Shown: positions 8,764-17,431, counted from the first letter of the stretch. The stretch is DNA of 64,000 nt from Bacteroides intestinalis (GCF_003464595.1 NZ_QRZF01000004.1:186001-250000); one strand, 5' to 3'. The notes: generated by a model not told the origin, from the sequence alone. A program made the numbers and translations.

Positions 8764-10458
8764 TTAGCATTCCAACAACATCTGGTTTACCGAACCACCC
8801 GGAGGTGTCATCGGCAATACATTGCCTTCTTCCATAACGCAGGCTTCCAACAGGAACGGACCATCCGTAGCAAGCATTTCCTCTATTGCACCTTTCAGCT
8901 CTTCACGTGTCATTACACGGCGCGAAGGAATGTCGTAGGCAGAAGCTATCTTCATATAATCCGGATTCAGCATCGGAGTAAACGAATAGCGACGATTGAA
9001 GAACATCGCTTGCCACTGGCGTACATTACCCAGGAAGTTATTATTCAGCAAGATCATCTTAACAGGAGCCTTCTGTTCCATAATGGTTCCCATCTCCTGA
9101 ATGTTCATTTGCAGACCACCATCACCCATAAATACACATACAGTGCGGTCGGGAGCTCCGAAAGTAGCACCGATTGCTGCGGGAAGTCCGAAGCCCATTG
9201 TACCCAACCCACCGGAAGTTACAATGCTACGTTCCTTACTATACTTAAAGTAACGGGCAGACATCATCTGATTCTGACCAACATCAGTAACCAATACAGC
9301 TTCATGATTCGTTGTCTCACTTACGGCACGGATCACTTCTCCCATACTCAAAGATTTACTTGCCGGATGCAATTCAGGACGGATCACTTTTTCTTCCTCT
9401 ACTTTCTCGTAAGGCAAGAAACTATCCAACCATTCCTGGTGAGTAGCAGGTTTCAGAAGTGCCGTAACGGCAGCAAGGGTTTCCTTGCAATCGCCCAATA
9501 CGGCAATGTCCGTCTTTACATTCTTATCTATCTCAGCAGGGTCTATATCGAAATGAATGATTTTCGCCTGTTTGGCATACGTATCCAACTTTCCGGTTAC
9601 ACGGTCGTCAAAGCGCATACCTACGGCGATAAGTACATCGCACTTATTCGTATTGATATTCGGTCCCAAGTTACCGTGCATCCCCAGCATACCTTTATTT
9701 AAAGGATGTGCAGTAGGCAAAGCAGAGAGTCCCAACAGTGTACAACCGGCAGGTATTCCGGCTTTTTCTATGAAAGCGCGTAGTTCCTGTTGTGCATCAC
9801 CTAACTCAACACCCTGTCCTACCAATACCAATGGACGTTCAGCGCTATTGATCAGTTCAGCAGCCTGGCTCACAGCCTCTTCATCCATTTCGGGAACAGG
9901 CTGGTAACTACGGATGTAATCCAACTTGGCAGGAGCATATTCACTTTTCTCTACTTGTGCATTCTTGGCAAAGTCCAATACTACAGGACCGGGACGACCG
10001 CTTTTTGCAACATAGAAAGCGCGGGCTACAGCCCAAGGCACATCTTCGGCACTACGAATCTGATAGCTCCACTTCGTGATAGGCTGCGTAATACCTACCA
10101 GGTCAACTTCCTGGAAAGCATCCGTCCCAAGGAATCCCGTACCTACCTGACCGGCAATTACTACCAAAGGGGTACTGTCTATCATTGCATCTGCGATACC
10201 TGTTATCGTATTCGTCGCTCCGGGACCACTCGTCACCAGGCAGACACCTACTTCGCCTGATACGCGGGCAAAACCTTGCGCGGCATGAGTAGCACCCTGT
10301 TCGTGTCGAACCAAGATGTGGTTCAATGTCTTCCGATGGTCGTATAAAGCGTCAAATACCGGCATGATGGAGCCACCCGGATATCCGAAAATGGTCTTTA
10401 CTCCCTGATGTTCCAAGGAACGCATCAATGCTTCAGCGCCTGTTATTATATCTTTCAT
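8764..10458 (-). CDS. ilvB: Acetolactate synthase large (catalytic) subunit
   Basis: A 564-residue thiamine-diphosphate enzyme forming 2-acetolactate from two pyruvates, or acetohydroxybutyrate from pyruvate and 2-oxobutyrate. The N-terminal PYR domain contains GYPGGSIMPVFDAL and the catalytic-Glu stretch HEQGATHAAQGFAR. The central domain has the FAD-binding region. The C-terminal PP domain carries MGDGGLQMNIQEM and NNNFLGNVRQWQ, the ThDP/Mg motif. I start at the ATG at 10458 (MKDIITGAEALMRSL), because the longer frame begins with TTG at 10473. A purine-rich AGAAGAG lies directly upstream. Third position in the attenuated transcript, after ilvD and a heptad spacer. Confidence 0.96.
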   Translation of the reverse strand: MKDIITGAEALMRSLEHQGVKTIFGYPGGSIMPVFDALYDHRKTLNHILVRHEQGATHAAQGFARVSGEVGVCLVTSGPGATNTITGIADAMIDSTPLVVIAGQVGTGFLGTDAFQEVDLVGITQPITKWSYQIRSAEDVPWAVARAFYVAKSGRPGPVVLDFAKNAQVEKSEYAPAKLDYIRSYQPVPEMDEEAVSQAAELINSAERPLVLVGQGVELGDAQQELRAFIEKAGIPAGCTLLGLSALPTAHPLNKGMLGMHGNLGPNINTNKCDVLIAVGMRFDDRVTGKLDTYAKQAKIIHFDIDPAEIDKNVKTDIAVLGDCKETLAAVTALLKPATHQEWLDSFLPYEKVEEEKVIRPELHPASKSLSMGEVIRAVSETTNHEAVLVTDVGQNQMMSARYFKYSKERSIVTSGGLGTMGFGLPAAIGATFGAPDRTVCVFMGDGGLQMNIQEMGTIMEQKAPVKMILLNNNFLGNVRQWQAMFFNRRYSFTPMLNPDYMKIASAYDIPSRRVMTREELKGAIEEMLATDGPFLLEACVMEEGNVLPMTPPGGSVNQMLLEC

Positions 10459-10478
10459 CTCTTCTATTTTCAAGTTAA

Positions 10479-10506
10479 ACTCTCAATTCTCAACTCTCCA
10501 CTCTCA
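10479..10506. repeat. Heptad array in the ilvD-ilvB spacer
   Basis: Units ACTCTCA, ATTCTCA, ACTCTCC and ACTCTCA begin at 10479, 10486, 10493 and 10500, a strict 7-nt register filling the spacer up to the ilvD stop codon. Single orientation. The motif differs from the ilvB-ilvN spacer, but the period is the same. Confidence 0.75.
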
Positions 10507-10507
10507 A

Positions 10508-12307
10508 CTAAATCAGTCTCACTGCACCCTTATCGGCAGAACTTACCATGCTGGCATATGCCTTCAGGCTCTTTGAGACTTCGCGTTGACGGGTGACGGG
10601 AGTCATCGGGCGGGCTGCCAGTTCCTCATCCGTCAGTTTGACGTTGATAGCACGTCCGGGAATATCAATCTCGATGATGTCACCATCCTGAATCTTACCG
10701 ATATTACCTCCAGCAGCCGCTTCGGGAGAAATATGTCCGATACTCAATCCTGACGTACCGCCACTGAAACGGCCGTCCGTAATCAGTGCACATTCCTTGC
10801 CCAGATGGCGCGATTTGATATAAGAAGTCGGATAGAGCATTTCCTGCATACCGGGACCGCCTTTCGGGCCTTCGTGTGTAATGACCACAACATCACCGCT
10901 GACCACTTTCCCAGCAAGGATGCCATCGCAAGCAGCGTCTTGTGAATCGAACACTTTAGCAGGACCCGTAAATTTCCAGATGCTTTCATCCACACCTGCC
11001 GTTTTCACTACACAACCATCCTGAGCAATATTACCTTTCAGTACTGCCAGACCACCGTCTTTGCTATAAGCATGTTCCAGATCGCGAATGCAACCTCCGG
11101 CACGGTCAGTATCCAATTCTTTATAATAGACATCCTGCGAACCCAGTACCAGATTGAACTTTCCGGCAGCAGCGCTCTTATATTTCTTCACAGCTTCTTC
11201 GCAAACATTCGGGCTGGTAATACCGTATTTGTCGATTACATCCGCCAGCGTCATACCGTCTACACGCTTTACGTTCGTATCGACTAATCCGCCTTTGGCA
11301 AGCTCGCTCATGATAGCGATGATGCCTCCGGCACGATTTACGTCTTGAATGTGATACTTCTGAGTATTCGGGGCAACCTTACACAGACAGGGAGTCTTAC
11401 GTGACAGCATATCGATGTCATCCATACTGAAATCTGCCTCTGCCTCGTGCGCTACAGCCAAGAGGTGAAGCACTGTGTTGGTAGAACCACCCATCGCAAT
11501 ATCCAGCGTCATGGCATTCAAAAAAGCCTGACGGGTAGCGATGCTACGGGGAAGCACACTGTCATCCCCATCTTCATAATATTTATAAGCATTTTCAACA
11601 ATCAGTTTGGCAGCATCCTTGAACAGTTGCGTGCGATTGGCATGAGTAGCTACAATCGTACCATTACCCGGCAATGCCAGTCCGATAGCTTCGTTCAGAC
11701 AGTTCATCGAGTTAGCGGTAAACATACCGGAACAACAACCACAAGAAGGACAAGCATGTTGTTCTATCTGAGCCACATCGGCATCACTTACACTTTCATC
11801 AGCCGACTTAATCATAGCATCGATCAAATCCAGATGCTGACCGTTCCATTCGCCGGCTTCCATCGGTCCGCCTGAAACGAATACAGTAGGGATATTAAGG
11901 CGCATTGCTGCCATCAACATACCCGGAGTAATCTTGTCGCAGTTACTGATGCAAACCATCGCATCCGCTTTATGCGCATTCACCATATACTCTACGCTGT
12001 CGGCAATGATGTCACGTGAAGGAAGCGAATAAAGCATTCCATCATGTCCCATCGCAATACCATCGTCAATGGCAATCGTGTTGAATTCGGCAGCAAAACA
12101 TCCCAGCTTCTCAATCTCAGCTTTCACCTGTTGTCCGATTTCGTGCAGATGCACATGTCCCGGGACAAACTGTGTAAATGAGTTGACAATTGCGATAATA
12201 GGTTTTCCTAATTGCTCTTTCTTCATGCCATTTGCCATCCACAACGCACGAGCCCCTGCCATACGGCGGCCTTGCGTGCTGAACGAACTGCGTAATTGGT
12301 GTTTCAT
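10508..12307 (-). CDS. ilvD: Dihydroxy-acid dehydratase
   Basis: A 599-residue IlvD/Edd-family Fe-S dehydratase converting 2,3-dihydroxy-isovalerate/-methylvalerate to the keto acids before transamination. Cluster cysteines appear in [10 protein letters not shown] and [15 protein letters not shown]. The C-terminal substrate/Mg region contains [16 protein letters not shown] and [11 protein letters not shown]. The start is the ATG at 12307 ([16 protein letters not shown]), 8 nt after a clear AGGAG Shine-Dalgarno, which is rare in Bacteroides. The TTG at 12313 would lie inside that spacer. It is the first structural gene after the leader-peptide attenuator, so its transcription should respond to Ile/Leu/Val-tRNA charging. 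Confidence 0.97.
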   Translation of the reverse strand: MKHQLRSSFSTQGRRMAGARALWMANGMKKEQLGKPIIAIVNSFTQFVPGHVHLHEIGQQVKAEIEKLGCFAAEFNTIAIDDGIAMGHDGMLYSLPSRDIIADSVEYMVNAHKADAMVCISNCDKITPGMLMAAMRLNIPTVFVSGGPMEAGEWNGQHLDLIDAMIKSADESVSDADVAQIEQHACPSCGCCSGMFTANSMNCLNEAIGLALPGNGTIVATHANRTQLFKDAAKLIVENAYKYYEDGDDSVLPRSIATRQAFLNAMTLDIAMGGSTNTVLHLLAVAHEAEADFSMDDIDMLSRKTPCLCKVAPNTQKYHIQDVNRAGGIIAIMSELAKGGLVDTNVKRVDGMTLADVIDKYGITSPNVCEEAVKKYKSAAAGKFNLVLGSQDVYYKELDTDRAGGCIRDLEHAYSKDGGLAVLKGNIAQDGCVVKTAGVDESIWKFTGPAKVFDSQDAACDGILAGKVVSGDVVVITHEGPKGGPGMQEMLYPTSYIKSRHLGKECALITDGRFSGGTSGLSIGHISPEAAAGGNIGKIQDGDIIEIDIPGRAINVKLTDEELAARPMTPVTRQREVSKSLKAYASMVSSADKGAVRLI

Positions 12308-12328
12308 CTTCAAATCTCCTTTTAATTA

Positions 12329-12360
12329 AAAAGCCTTCCTCACATATGGTGAGAAAGGCT
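12329..12360 (-). terminator. Attenuator terminator before ilvD
   Basis: Minus-strand AGCCTTTCTCA and TGAGGAAGGCT form an 11-bp stem with one G-U pair, closed by the short ACCATATG loop region and followed by TTTTTAATT. It lies between the leader peptide and the ilvD ribosome-binding site. Its 5' arm is the same sequence that can pair with the end of the leader-peptide gene. Confidence 0.9.
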
Positions 12361-12407
12361 CCTAAATTGATATCTTAACGTACGAATACATACACAACCT
12401 TTCTCAC
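12349..12407 (-). promoter_or_regulatory. Antiterminator pairing of the ilv attenuator
   Basis: GTGAGAAAGG (minus strand, 12407-12398), which contains the leader peptide's UGA stop, is perfectly complementary over 10 nt to CCTTTCTCAC (12358-12349), the 5' arm of the terminator. A ribosome reaching the stop would cover the first copy and let the terminator form. One stalled upstream on Ile/Val/Leu codons leaves it free to antiterminate. Confidence 0.87.
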
Positions 12408-12478
12408 GCTCTTGATTCCAGGACCACGACGCGAATAATATGCAGGACTGCCAGGTTAATAGATGTATGTAAGTTCAT
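12404..12478 (-). CDS. Branched-chain amino acid leader peptide (attenuator)
   Basis: A 24-codon ORF from ATG at 12478 to TGA at 12404. It translates as MNLHTSINLAVL followed by HIIRVVVLESRA; 11 of 24 residues are Ile, Leu or Val, including an IIRVVVL run shortly before the stop. It sits between a consensus promoter and the terminator in front of ilvD. This is the architecture of ribosome-mediated attenuation known from enterobacterial ilv operons: scarce charged tRNA stalls the ribosome and transcription continues. The peptide itself presumably has no other function. Evidence is direct for the codon bias and the mutually exclusive RNA pairings; regulation is inferred from them. Confidence 0.88.
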   Translation of the reverse strand: MNLHTSINLAVLHIIRVVVLESRA

Positions 12479-12515
12479 AACTTTATTTACTTTACTGTTT
12501 TCGTTAATCGTGCTG

Positions 12516-12546
12516 CAAAGGTAAGGGCTTTTTTATAAACTCCAAA
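12516..12546 (-). promoter_or_regulatory. Consensus promoter of the ilv operon
   Basis: On the minus strand TTTG at 12546-12543 and TACCTTTG at 12523-12516 are separated by 19 nt, a full match to the Bacteroides housekeeping promoter. The start would be near 12509, ~30 nt before the leader-peptide ATG. Confidence 0.85.
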
Positions 12547-12737
12547 CAATTTGAAGAAAAAAATGAGATTATTATGATTAATCGTAAGAAAACCCCGCAT
12601 TAAAATCTTATTTTATCACTTATTCAAGGCAAATCTGAGTAATTCGCTACCATGAACAGGAATTATTCAAGAGGGTTCGAAGCATTTAATAATCTGAAAA
12701 TTACAAGAGCTTACTCATTCGCCAACTAAATTATTCG

Positions 12738-12745
12738 TATCTTTG
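12738..12745 (+). promoter_or_regulatory. -7 box of the slyD-like gene
   Basis: TATCTTTG matches TAnnTTTG; no clear TTTG is found 19-21 nt upstream. The inferred start is near 12752, with a ~50-nt leader. Confidence 0.5.
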
Positions 12746-12801
12746 TCCTTTCCAAAAAGAAAAAACAGGAATTACTAACTTAAAACAGTAGGAATATATC
12801 A

Positions 12802-13395
12802 ATGGAAACAGTAGAAAACAAGTACATTACCGTAGCTTATAAATTATACGCTATAGAAGATGGTGAAAAAGATTTCACCGAAGAAGCCACCGCAGAACAC
12901 CCTTTCCAATTCATTTCCGGTCTGGGTCTGACTTTAGAGTCTTTCGAAGATCAGGTGAAAAGTCTGAAAGCAGGTGATAAGTTTGATTTCACAATCGCTT
13001 GTGCAGATGCTTACGGTGACTTTGACGAAGAACATGTAATCGACCTTCCGAAGCAAATCTTTGAAGTAGATGGTAAATTCGATAACGAACGTATTGTAGC
13101 CGGTAACGTAGTGCCTTTGATGACCTCTGAAGGTCAGCGTATCAACGGAACCGTACAAGAAATAAAAGCAGACGTAGTGGTAATGGATATGAATCACCCC
13201 TTGGCAGGTTGCGACCTGAACTTTGTAGGTGAAGTAATAGAAAGCCGCCCGGCAACCAATGAAGAATTAGCTGAAATCGCTCGTATGATGAGCGGTGGTG
13301 GATGTAGTTGCGGTTGCGATAGCTGTGGTGACGATTGCGGCGACGGATGCGGCGATCACGATCACCAGGGATGCGGATGCGGATGCAATCATTAA
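12802..13395 (+). CDS. slyD: SlyD-like FKBP peptidyl-prolyl isomerase with metal-binding tail
   Basis: A 197-residue cytoplasmic FKBP-type prolyl cis-trans isomerase of the SlyD branch. The FKBP core is interrupted by the insert-in-flap chaperone domain (residues ~70-125). The last ~35 residues are a Gly/Cys/Asp/His tail (GCSCGCDSCGDDCGDGCG then DHDHQGCGCGCNH), resembling the nickel-binding tail of E. coli SlyD. Known SlyD proteins fold proteins and deliver nickel to hydrogenase. No hydrogenase gene is nearby, so the tail's metal and partner are unknown. The gene is monocistronic; its stop lies 5 bp before a heptad hairpin array shared with the convergent gene. Confidence 0.88.
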   Translation: METVENKYITVAYKLYAIEDGEKDFTEEATAEHPFQFISGLGLTLESFEDQVKSLKAGDKFDFTIACADAYGDFDEEHVIDLPKQIFEVDGKFDNERIVAGNVVPLMTSEGQRINGTVQEIKADVVVMDMNHPLAGCDLNFVGEVIESRPATNEELAEIARMMSGGGCSCGCDSCGDDCGDGCGDHDHQGCGCGCNH

Positions 13396-13399
13396 GATA

Positions 13400-13486
13400 G
13401 TGATTAACGGTAAGTGATTAGTGATTAGCATGCTACGCTATTATGCTGCACAGTTTCCAATCACTAATCACTCACCACTAATCACT
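13400..13486. repeat. Heptad hairpin array between convergent genes
   Basis: GTGATTA units start at 13400, 13414 and 13421. The opposite arm has AATCACT at 13459 and 13466, CACCACT at 13473 and AATCACT at 13480, all on a 7-nt grid. The arms enclose a ~31-nt loop. The TAG stop of the convergent gene (13487-13485) is built from the last unit. It may serve as a bidirectional terminator, although no T-run follows. Motif and loop resemble the array at 966-1063. Confidence 0.85.
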
Positions 13487-14768
13487 ATTTCCCCGTCATT
13501 ATCTCCAGTACCAATTTATCCGTTTCATTCATTCCTTTCGACCCTATCTTGGTCAGATTACGGATACTTTGATCCACATCTTCATCAATAATACCTTCTA
13601 CAGAAGTTACACAACGGTTTTCCATAGCCATGATGGCAGAAAGAACAGCGGTAGATACACCGGTGGTTACTTTTAACGCACAGCTGGGCTTCGCACCGTC
13701 ACAAATCATACCCGTAAGGTTGGCTATCATATTCTGAACGGCATAAGCCACTTGATCGTAAGTTCCCCCCATCAACCAGGTAATACCGCAACTGGAACCT
13801 GTAGCAGCAACCACACAGCCGCATAAAGCAGACAAACGTCCCAAACTTTGTTTAATGTAGATCACCGTCAGATGGCTCAACATCAGAGCACGTATCAGTT
13901 CTTCTTCTGATTTATCATTTTCTTCAGCGAAGACAAGTACAGGCAAAGTAGCAGATATACCTTGATTCCCACTGCCGGAATTGCTCATTACCGGAATCAT
14001 AGCCCCTGCCATACGAGCATCACAGGCACCTGATGTATAAGACAAGATATGTGAGAAGACACTATCTCCCATCACTTTATGTTCATAAGTGCCACGCAAC
14101 ATTTTACCCAGACCATGGCCATAATTGCCTTCAAAAGAACGTTCGGCAGCCGCCTTATTCAAGCGGGCTGTTTCAAGAATAAAGCTGATCTCATCCAGCG
14201 GAGTATTCAGAGCAAAATCATAAACTTTACGTAAAGTCAGTTCCAGGCATTCTTCTTCTTTTTCACAACTTGCCGTATGTTGTTTCTGAAATTGAACTTC
14301 TCCGTTACGTTCTATATATATAAAGGTGGTATGTCCTCCGGCAATCACAGCTGTTGCTTTATCATCTCCGGCCTCACAGCATACTTCAATATATAATTTC
14401 TCTTCAATATTCTCTTTCAACGAAATATGAATGCGCTTTTCCTCAATGAAACGTTTCCCCTCTCCCACTACATCAGGCGTACTGTCTTTTAACACCTCCA
14501 ACTGATATTCTGATTTTCCTATCAGCGCTCCCAAGGCAATAGCAATGGGTAAGCCAATCATTCCGGTACCCGGAATGCCCACTCCCATAGCGTTTTTTAG
14601 AATATTAGCACTTAGCAACACATTTATTCTTTCCGGTTTTGTCTCCAGTGTTTCTGTTGCTTTAGCTACGCACAATGCCACTGCAATGGGTTCTGTACAC
14701 CCAATAGCCGGCACCACTTCCTGATGTATCAGGTCGATTATCCGTTTTCTCTCCGTTTCCGTTATCAT
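13485..14768 (-). CDS. UPF0597 family (L-serine dehydratase alpha / cysteine desulfidase-like) protein
   Basis: A 427-residue cytoplasmic protein of the UPF0597/SDH-alpha family, related to the iron-sulfur L-serine dehydratase alpha chain and to archaeal L-cysteine desulfidase. Conserved features include VVPAIGCTEPIAVALC near the N-terminus, NAMGVGIPGTGMIG, and conserved cysteines in CGCVVAATGSSCGITW and GMICDGAKPSCALK that likely ligate a cluster. The start is the ATG at 14768 (MITETERKRI). The GTG at 14792 coincides with the -7 box and is excluded. Substrate cannot be told from sequence; serine or cysteine deamination are the main options. The stop codon lies within the heptad array shared with slyD. 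Confidence 0.82.
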   Translation of the reverse strand: MITETERKRIIDLIHQEVVPAIGCTEPIAVALCVAKATETLETKPERINVLLSANILKNAMGVGIPGTGMIGLPIAIALGALIGKSEYQLEVLKDSTPDVVGEGKRFIEEKRIHISLKENIEEKLYIEVCCEAGDDKATAVIAGGHTTFIYIERNGEVQFQKQHTASCEKEEECLELTLRKVYDFALNTPLDEISFILETARLNKAAAERSFEGNYGHGLGKMLRGTYEHKVMGDSVFSHILSYTSGACDARMAGAMIPVMSNSGSGNQGISATLPVLVFAEENDKSEEELIRALMLSHLTVIYIKQSLGRLSALCGCVVAATGSSCGITWLMGGTYDQVAYAVQNMIANLTGMICDGAKPSCALKVTTGVSTAVLSAIMAMENRCVTSVEGIIDEDVDQSIRNLTKIGSKGMNETDKLVLEIMTGK

Positions 14769-14791
14769 TATTTCACTGATTTTAATGGACA

Positions 14792-14799
14792 CAAATTTA
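14792..14799 (-). promoter_or_regulatory. -7 box of the UPF0597 gene
   Basis: TAAATTTG on the minus strand fits TAnnTTTG; a TTTG is 24 nt upstream, further than usual. It supports initiation near 14785 and translation from 14768. Confidence 0.5.
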
Positions 14800-14851
14800 G
14801 AAAAAATGTTTTTAATACGTGCGCAAAGTCTTCTATTTCAAAAAAGAAACT

Positions 14852-14859
14852 TAACTTTG
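14852..14859 (+). promoter_or_regulatory. -7 box of the PCMD lipoprotein / barrel unit
   Basis: TAACTTTG matches TAnnTTTG and is divergent to the UPF0597 promoter 50 bp away. No convincing -33 box. The TSS would lie near 14866, 35 nt before the ATG at 14901. Confidence 0.5.
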
Positions 14860-14900
14860 CGCCCGAGTTTTACATTATTAATAACCAAAAACTGAATTAA

Positions 14901-16040
14901 ATGAAGATTAAAACGCTAACCTCGTGTTTCTTTTTGGCATTTGCCATATCTTCTTGTATACAAGACGAAGCGCTTAATTCTGAAGCGGCCATTGATGGTT
15001 GTACGGGTGCAGATGTGCAGCTGGCCAATATTAATGCGAATGAAAAAATAGTCGATGTATATGTACATAAAGGTGCAGACCTCACTAAACAAGAACTAAA
15101 ATTTACTCTACCGGAAGGAGCTACCATCAAACCCAACAATAGCAGAGACGGAGATACCGGAGATTTCTATAACTTCAGTGAAGAGGGTAATTCACGCTCA
15201 TTTACAGTAACATCTGAAAATGGTGAATTCAAGCCCACTTATACCATAAATATTAAACCAACAGAACTGCCAACAGTTTATCACTTTGAGGACTTACTGG
15301 TTGCGGAAAACACTCCCTATCATATCCTCTACGAATTTGCTCCAAGTACTTCACAGGGAATATCAAAGGTACTACAATGGTCCAGTGGAAATCCAGGCTT
15401 TGCGCTAACAGGAATGGCCAAGAGTCCTATCGATTATCCTACCGTACGATCAGAGAATGGATACAGTGGCAAATGTGTCAAATTAGAAACCAGAGATACC
15501 GGCAGTTTCGGTTCAATGGTAAAGATGTATATTGCTGCCGGTAATCTGTTCATTGGTAATTTTGATGTAACCAAAGCATTGGCAGGACAAGAAGGTGCTC
15601 TCAAAGCAACCACTTTCGGTTTTCAATTCTATAAGCATCCTAAAACATTAAAAGGATATTATAAATACAAAGCCGGTCCTGTTTATACAGAAAACAATCA
15701 ACCACAAAGTGGTGTAAAGGATAGATTCGATATCTATGCCATTATGTATGAAGCTGATGATAACTCATTCATGCTGGATGGTACCAATGCCAAAACTTCC
15801 AATAAGCTTGTATATCTGGCACAGATAAAAGCAGATGCAGCTGTAGAAACAGATCAATGGACCGAATTTAGTTTACCGTTCGAACCCCAAAATAACAAGT
15901 CTATTGATGAGCAAAAGCTTCAAAATGGGAAATACAAACTTGGCATCATTTTCTCTTCCAGTATAGATGGTGACCGCTTCAAAGGTGCAGTAGGTAGCAC
16001 ACTTTATATAGACGAAGTAGAATTGATTTGTGAGGACTAA
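14901..16040 (+). CDS. PCMD-domain surface lipoprotein
   Basis: A 379-residue lipoprotein with signal peptide and lipobox (AFAISSC; acceptor Cys near residue 19). After a short Ig-like segment (residues ~38-118, ending YTINIKP), the rest is a PCMD (putative carbohydrate metabolism) domain. It shows LPTVYHFEDLLV at its start, GYYKYKAGPVYTEN in the middle, and the family close FKGAVGSTLYIDEVEL. PCMD proteins are jelly-roll-like and common in Bacteroides surface loci; glycan binding is a reasonable guess but unproven. It is followed after 14 bp by an outer-membrane barrel gene, forming a two-gene unit. Homologous domains occur at 18064-20019 and as a remnant at 16930-17431. Confidence 0.82.
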   Translation: MKIKTLTSCFFLAFAISSCIQDEALNSEAAIDGCTGADVQLANINANEKIVDVYVHKGADLTKQELKFTLPEGATIKPNNSRDGDTGDFYNFSEEGNSRSFTVTSENGEFKPTYTINIKPTELPTVYHFEDLLVAENTPYHILYEFAPSTSQGISKVLQWSSGNPGFALTGMAKSPIDYPTVRSENGYSGKCVKLETRDTGSFGSMVKMYIAAGNLFIGNFDVTKALAGQEGALKATTFGFQFYKHPKTLKGYYKYKAGPVYTENNQPQSGVKDRFDIYAIMYEADDNSFMLDGTNAKTSNKLVYLAQIKADAAVETDQWTEFSLPFEPQNNKSIDEQKLQNGKYKLGIIFSSSIDGDRFKGAVGSTLYIDEVELICED

Positions 16041-16054
16041 AAACGAAAATAATT

Positions 16055-16843
16055 ATGAAGAAATATAACGTTATTTTTATAGCATTCCTGCTGGCTATAG
16101 TGGGAAGCATATCTGTAAAAGCGCAGGAAGATAGAACTCACAGTATCACCCAATCCTACCTCCGTGGATGGGAATATTCTTTAAAAGCAGGATTCAGTAT
16201 TGGTGGCACTGCCCCCCTACCATTACCTGAAGAAATACGTAAAATAGATAGCTATGTCCCCAGCATGACGATCTCTATCGAAGGAAATGCAACAAAATGG
16301 CTCGATGAAAAAAAATTATGGGGATTAACTTTGGGATTACGTCTGGAAACTAAGAATATGACAACAGAAGCTACCGTCAAAAACTATGGTATGAAGATTA
16401 TCAATACTAATGGCGGTGAGTTGGAAGGTCTGTGGACTGGAGGCGTAAAAACCAAAGTAAAGAACTCCTATCTTACTGTCCCTGTCCTTGCTAACTATAA
16501 GGTCAGCAAACGCTGGAAACTCGTAGCCGGACCTTATTTTTCTTATTTACTGGAAGGGGATTTCTCCGGTCATGTCTACGAAGGACACCTCCGTACTCCT
16601 GATGCAACAGGCTCACGTGTAGACTTTAGTGGAGAAAGTGTTGCAACCTATGATTTCTCTGATGATCTTCGCAAGTTTCAATGGGGTATACAATTCGGTG
16701 GAGAATGGAAGGCTTTCAAACATCTGAATGTCTATGCTGACTTAACTTGGGGCTTGAATGATATCTTCAAGAAAGACTTCAATACTATTAGCTTTGCCAT
16801 GTATCCTATTTATCTGAATGTAGGATTTGGATATTCATTCTAA
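16055..16843 (+). CDS. Outer-membrane beta-barrel protein (PorT-like)
   Basis: A 262-residue protein with a signal peptide (MKKYNVIFIAFLLAIVGSIS, cleavage after VKAQ). Its alternating amphipathic beta strands end in an aromatic (GFGYSF), typical of small outer-membrane barrels of the porin_9/PorT type. No plug or TonB box is seen. It is cotranscribed with the PCMD lipoprotein, so the two may form one outer-membrane complex, for example barrel plus surface-exposed binding protein. A strong terminator follows 25 bp later. The specific function is unknown. Confidence 0.75.
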   Translation: MKKYNVIFIAFLLAIVGSISVKAQEDRTHSITQSYLRGWEYSLKAGFSIGGTAPLPLPEEIRKIDSYVPSMTISIEGNATKWLDEKKLWGLTLGLRLETKNMTTEATVKNYGMKIINTNGGELEGLWTGGVKTKVKNSYLTVPVLANYKVSKRWKLVAGPYFSYLLEGDFSGHVYEGHLRTPDATGSRVDFSGESVATYDFSDDLRKFQWGIQFGGEWKAFKHLNVYADLTWGLNDIFKKDFNTISFAMYPIYLNVGFGYSF

Positions 16844-16868
16844 AAAGGATTTAGAACTTATTTCAATA

Positions 16869-16913
16869 AGAGAAAGCCAGAACTCAATCCCATGATTGTT
16901 TCTGGCTTTCTCT
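16869..16913 (+). terminator. Intrinsic terminator after the barrel gene
   Basis: A perfect 14-bp stem, AGAGAAAGCCAGAA (16869-16882) and TTCTGGCTTTCTCT (16900-16913), is followed by TTCAAATTCTG. It closes the two-gene PCMD/barrel unit. Confidence 0.85.
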
Positions 16914-16929
16914 TTCAAATTCTGTTTAT

Positions 16930-17431
16930 ATTCTCCAAGTATTTCAAAACCATCTATAAATTAAGGTACTATTCACCGCACCTTTGAAAACAGCTCCTTG
17001 CTTGAGGAATGGATGATTTATCCACAATATCTATGTTCCCCTGAACATTCTTTTTATCAGAGCCATCTACATAGTTGTCTCCAGAAGGATATTTATGAAC
17101 CTCCTTAAAGTTCAAAAGCTTCTTCTCATAAGGAGATACCAGATTCTATAGAATTTAACAGGTATTGCGCACAAAGTCTCGAAAGCGCTAGTATATAAAA
17201 TACCTGAAGTCATGGCAGAAGTCAACCCAAAGCTCACGTTTTTGTATACACAGTTATCAACTTGGAGGAAAACCACCACAACCGTCCTTTTCTTCTACAA
17301 CAAAGGAACTGCAGGGTAACAATGATCGATGCAACAATTGCAACTATCGGCTTTAAAGCTTTCAAATCATCCTCTTCAGCAGCAGCGTTCACTTCAAAAG
17401 TAATTGCCATTTCCCAACCACAGCAAAACAA
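16930..17431 (-). pseudogene. Decayed PCMD-domain lipoprotein gene
   Basis: Minus-strand pieces of a PCMD protein appear in successive frames. AITFEVNAAAEEDDLKALKP (near 17410) corresponds to VVFFVKPEATEDQLKSLVP in the intact 18064-20019 protein. Then come LTSAMTSGILYTSAFET (near 17200), FKEVHKYPSGDNYVDGSDKK (near 17100), and GAVFKGAVNSTL plus YIDGFEILGE (near 16980-16935), equivalent to FKGAVGSTLYIDEVEL. Signal peptide and N-terminal part are lost and several frameshifts separate the pieces. It lies between two intact PCMD genes and downstream of a terminator, so it is a relic of a former tandem family. Exact limits are approximate. Confidence 0.72.

Noticed and set aside
9010..9702. 230-codon open frame antisense to ilvB
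   Set aside because: It lies entirely within a well-conserved catalytic gene and shows the low-complexity composition of a shadow frame; no promoter or homology features.
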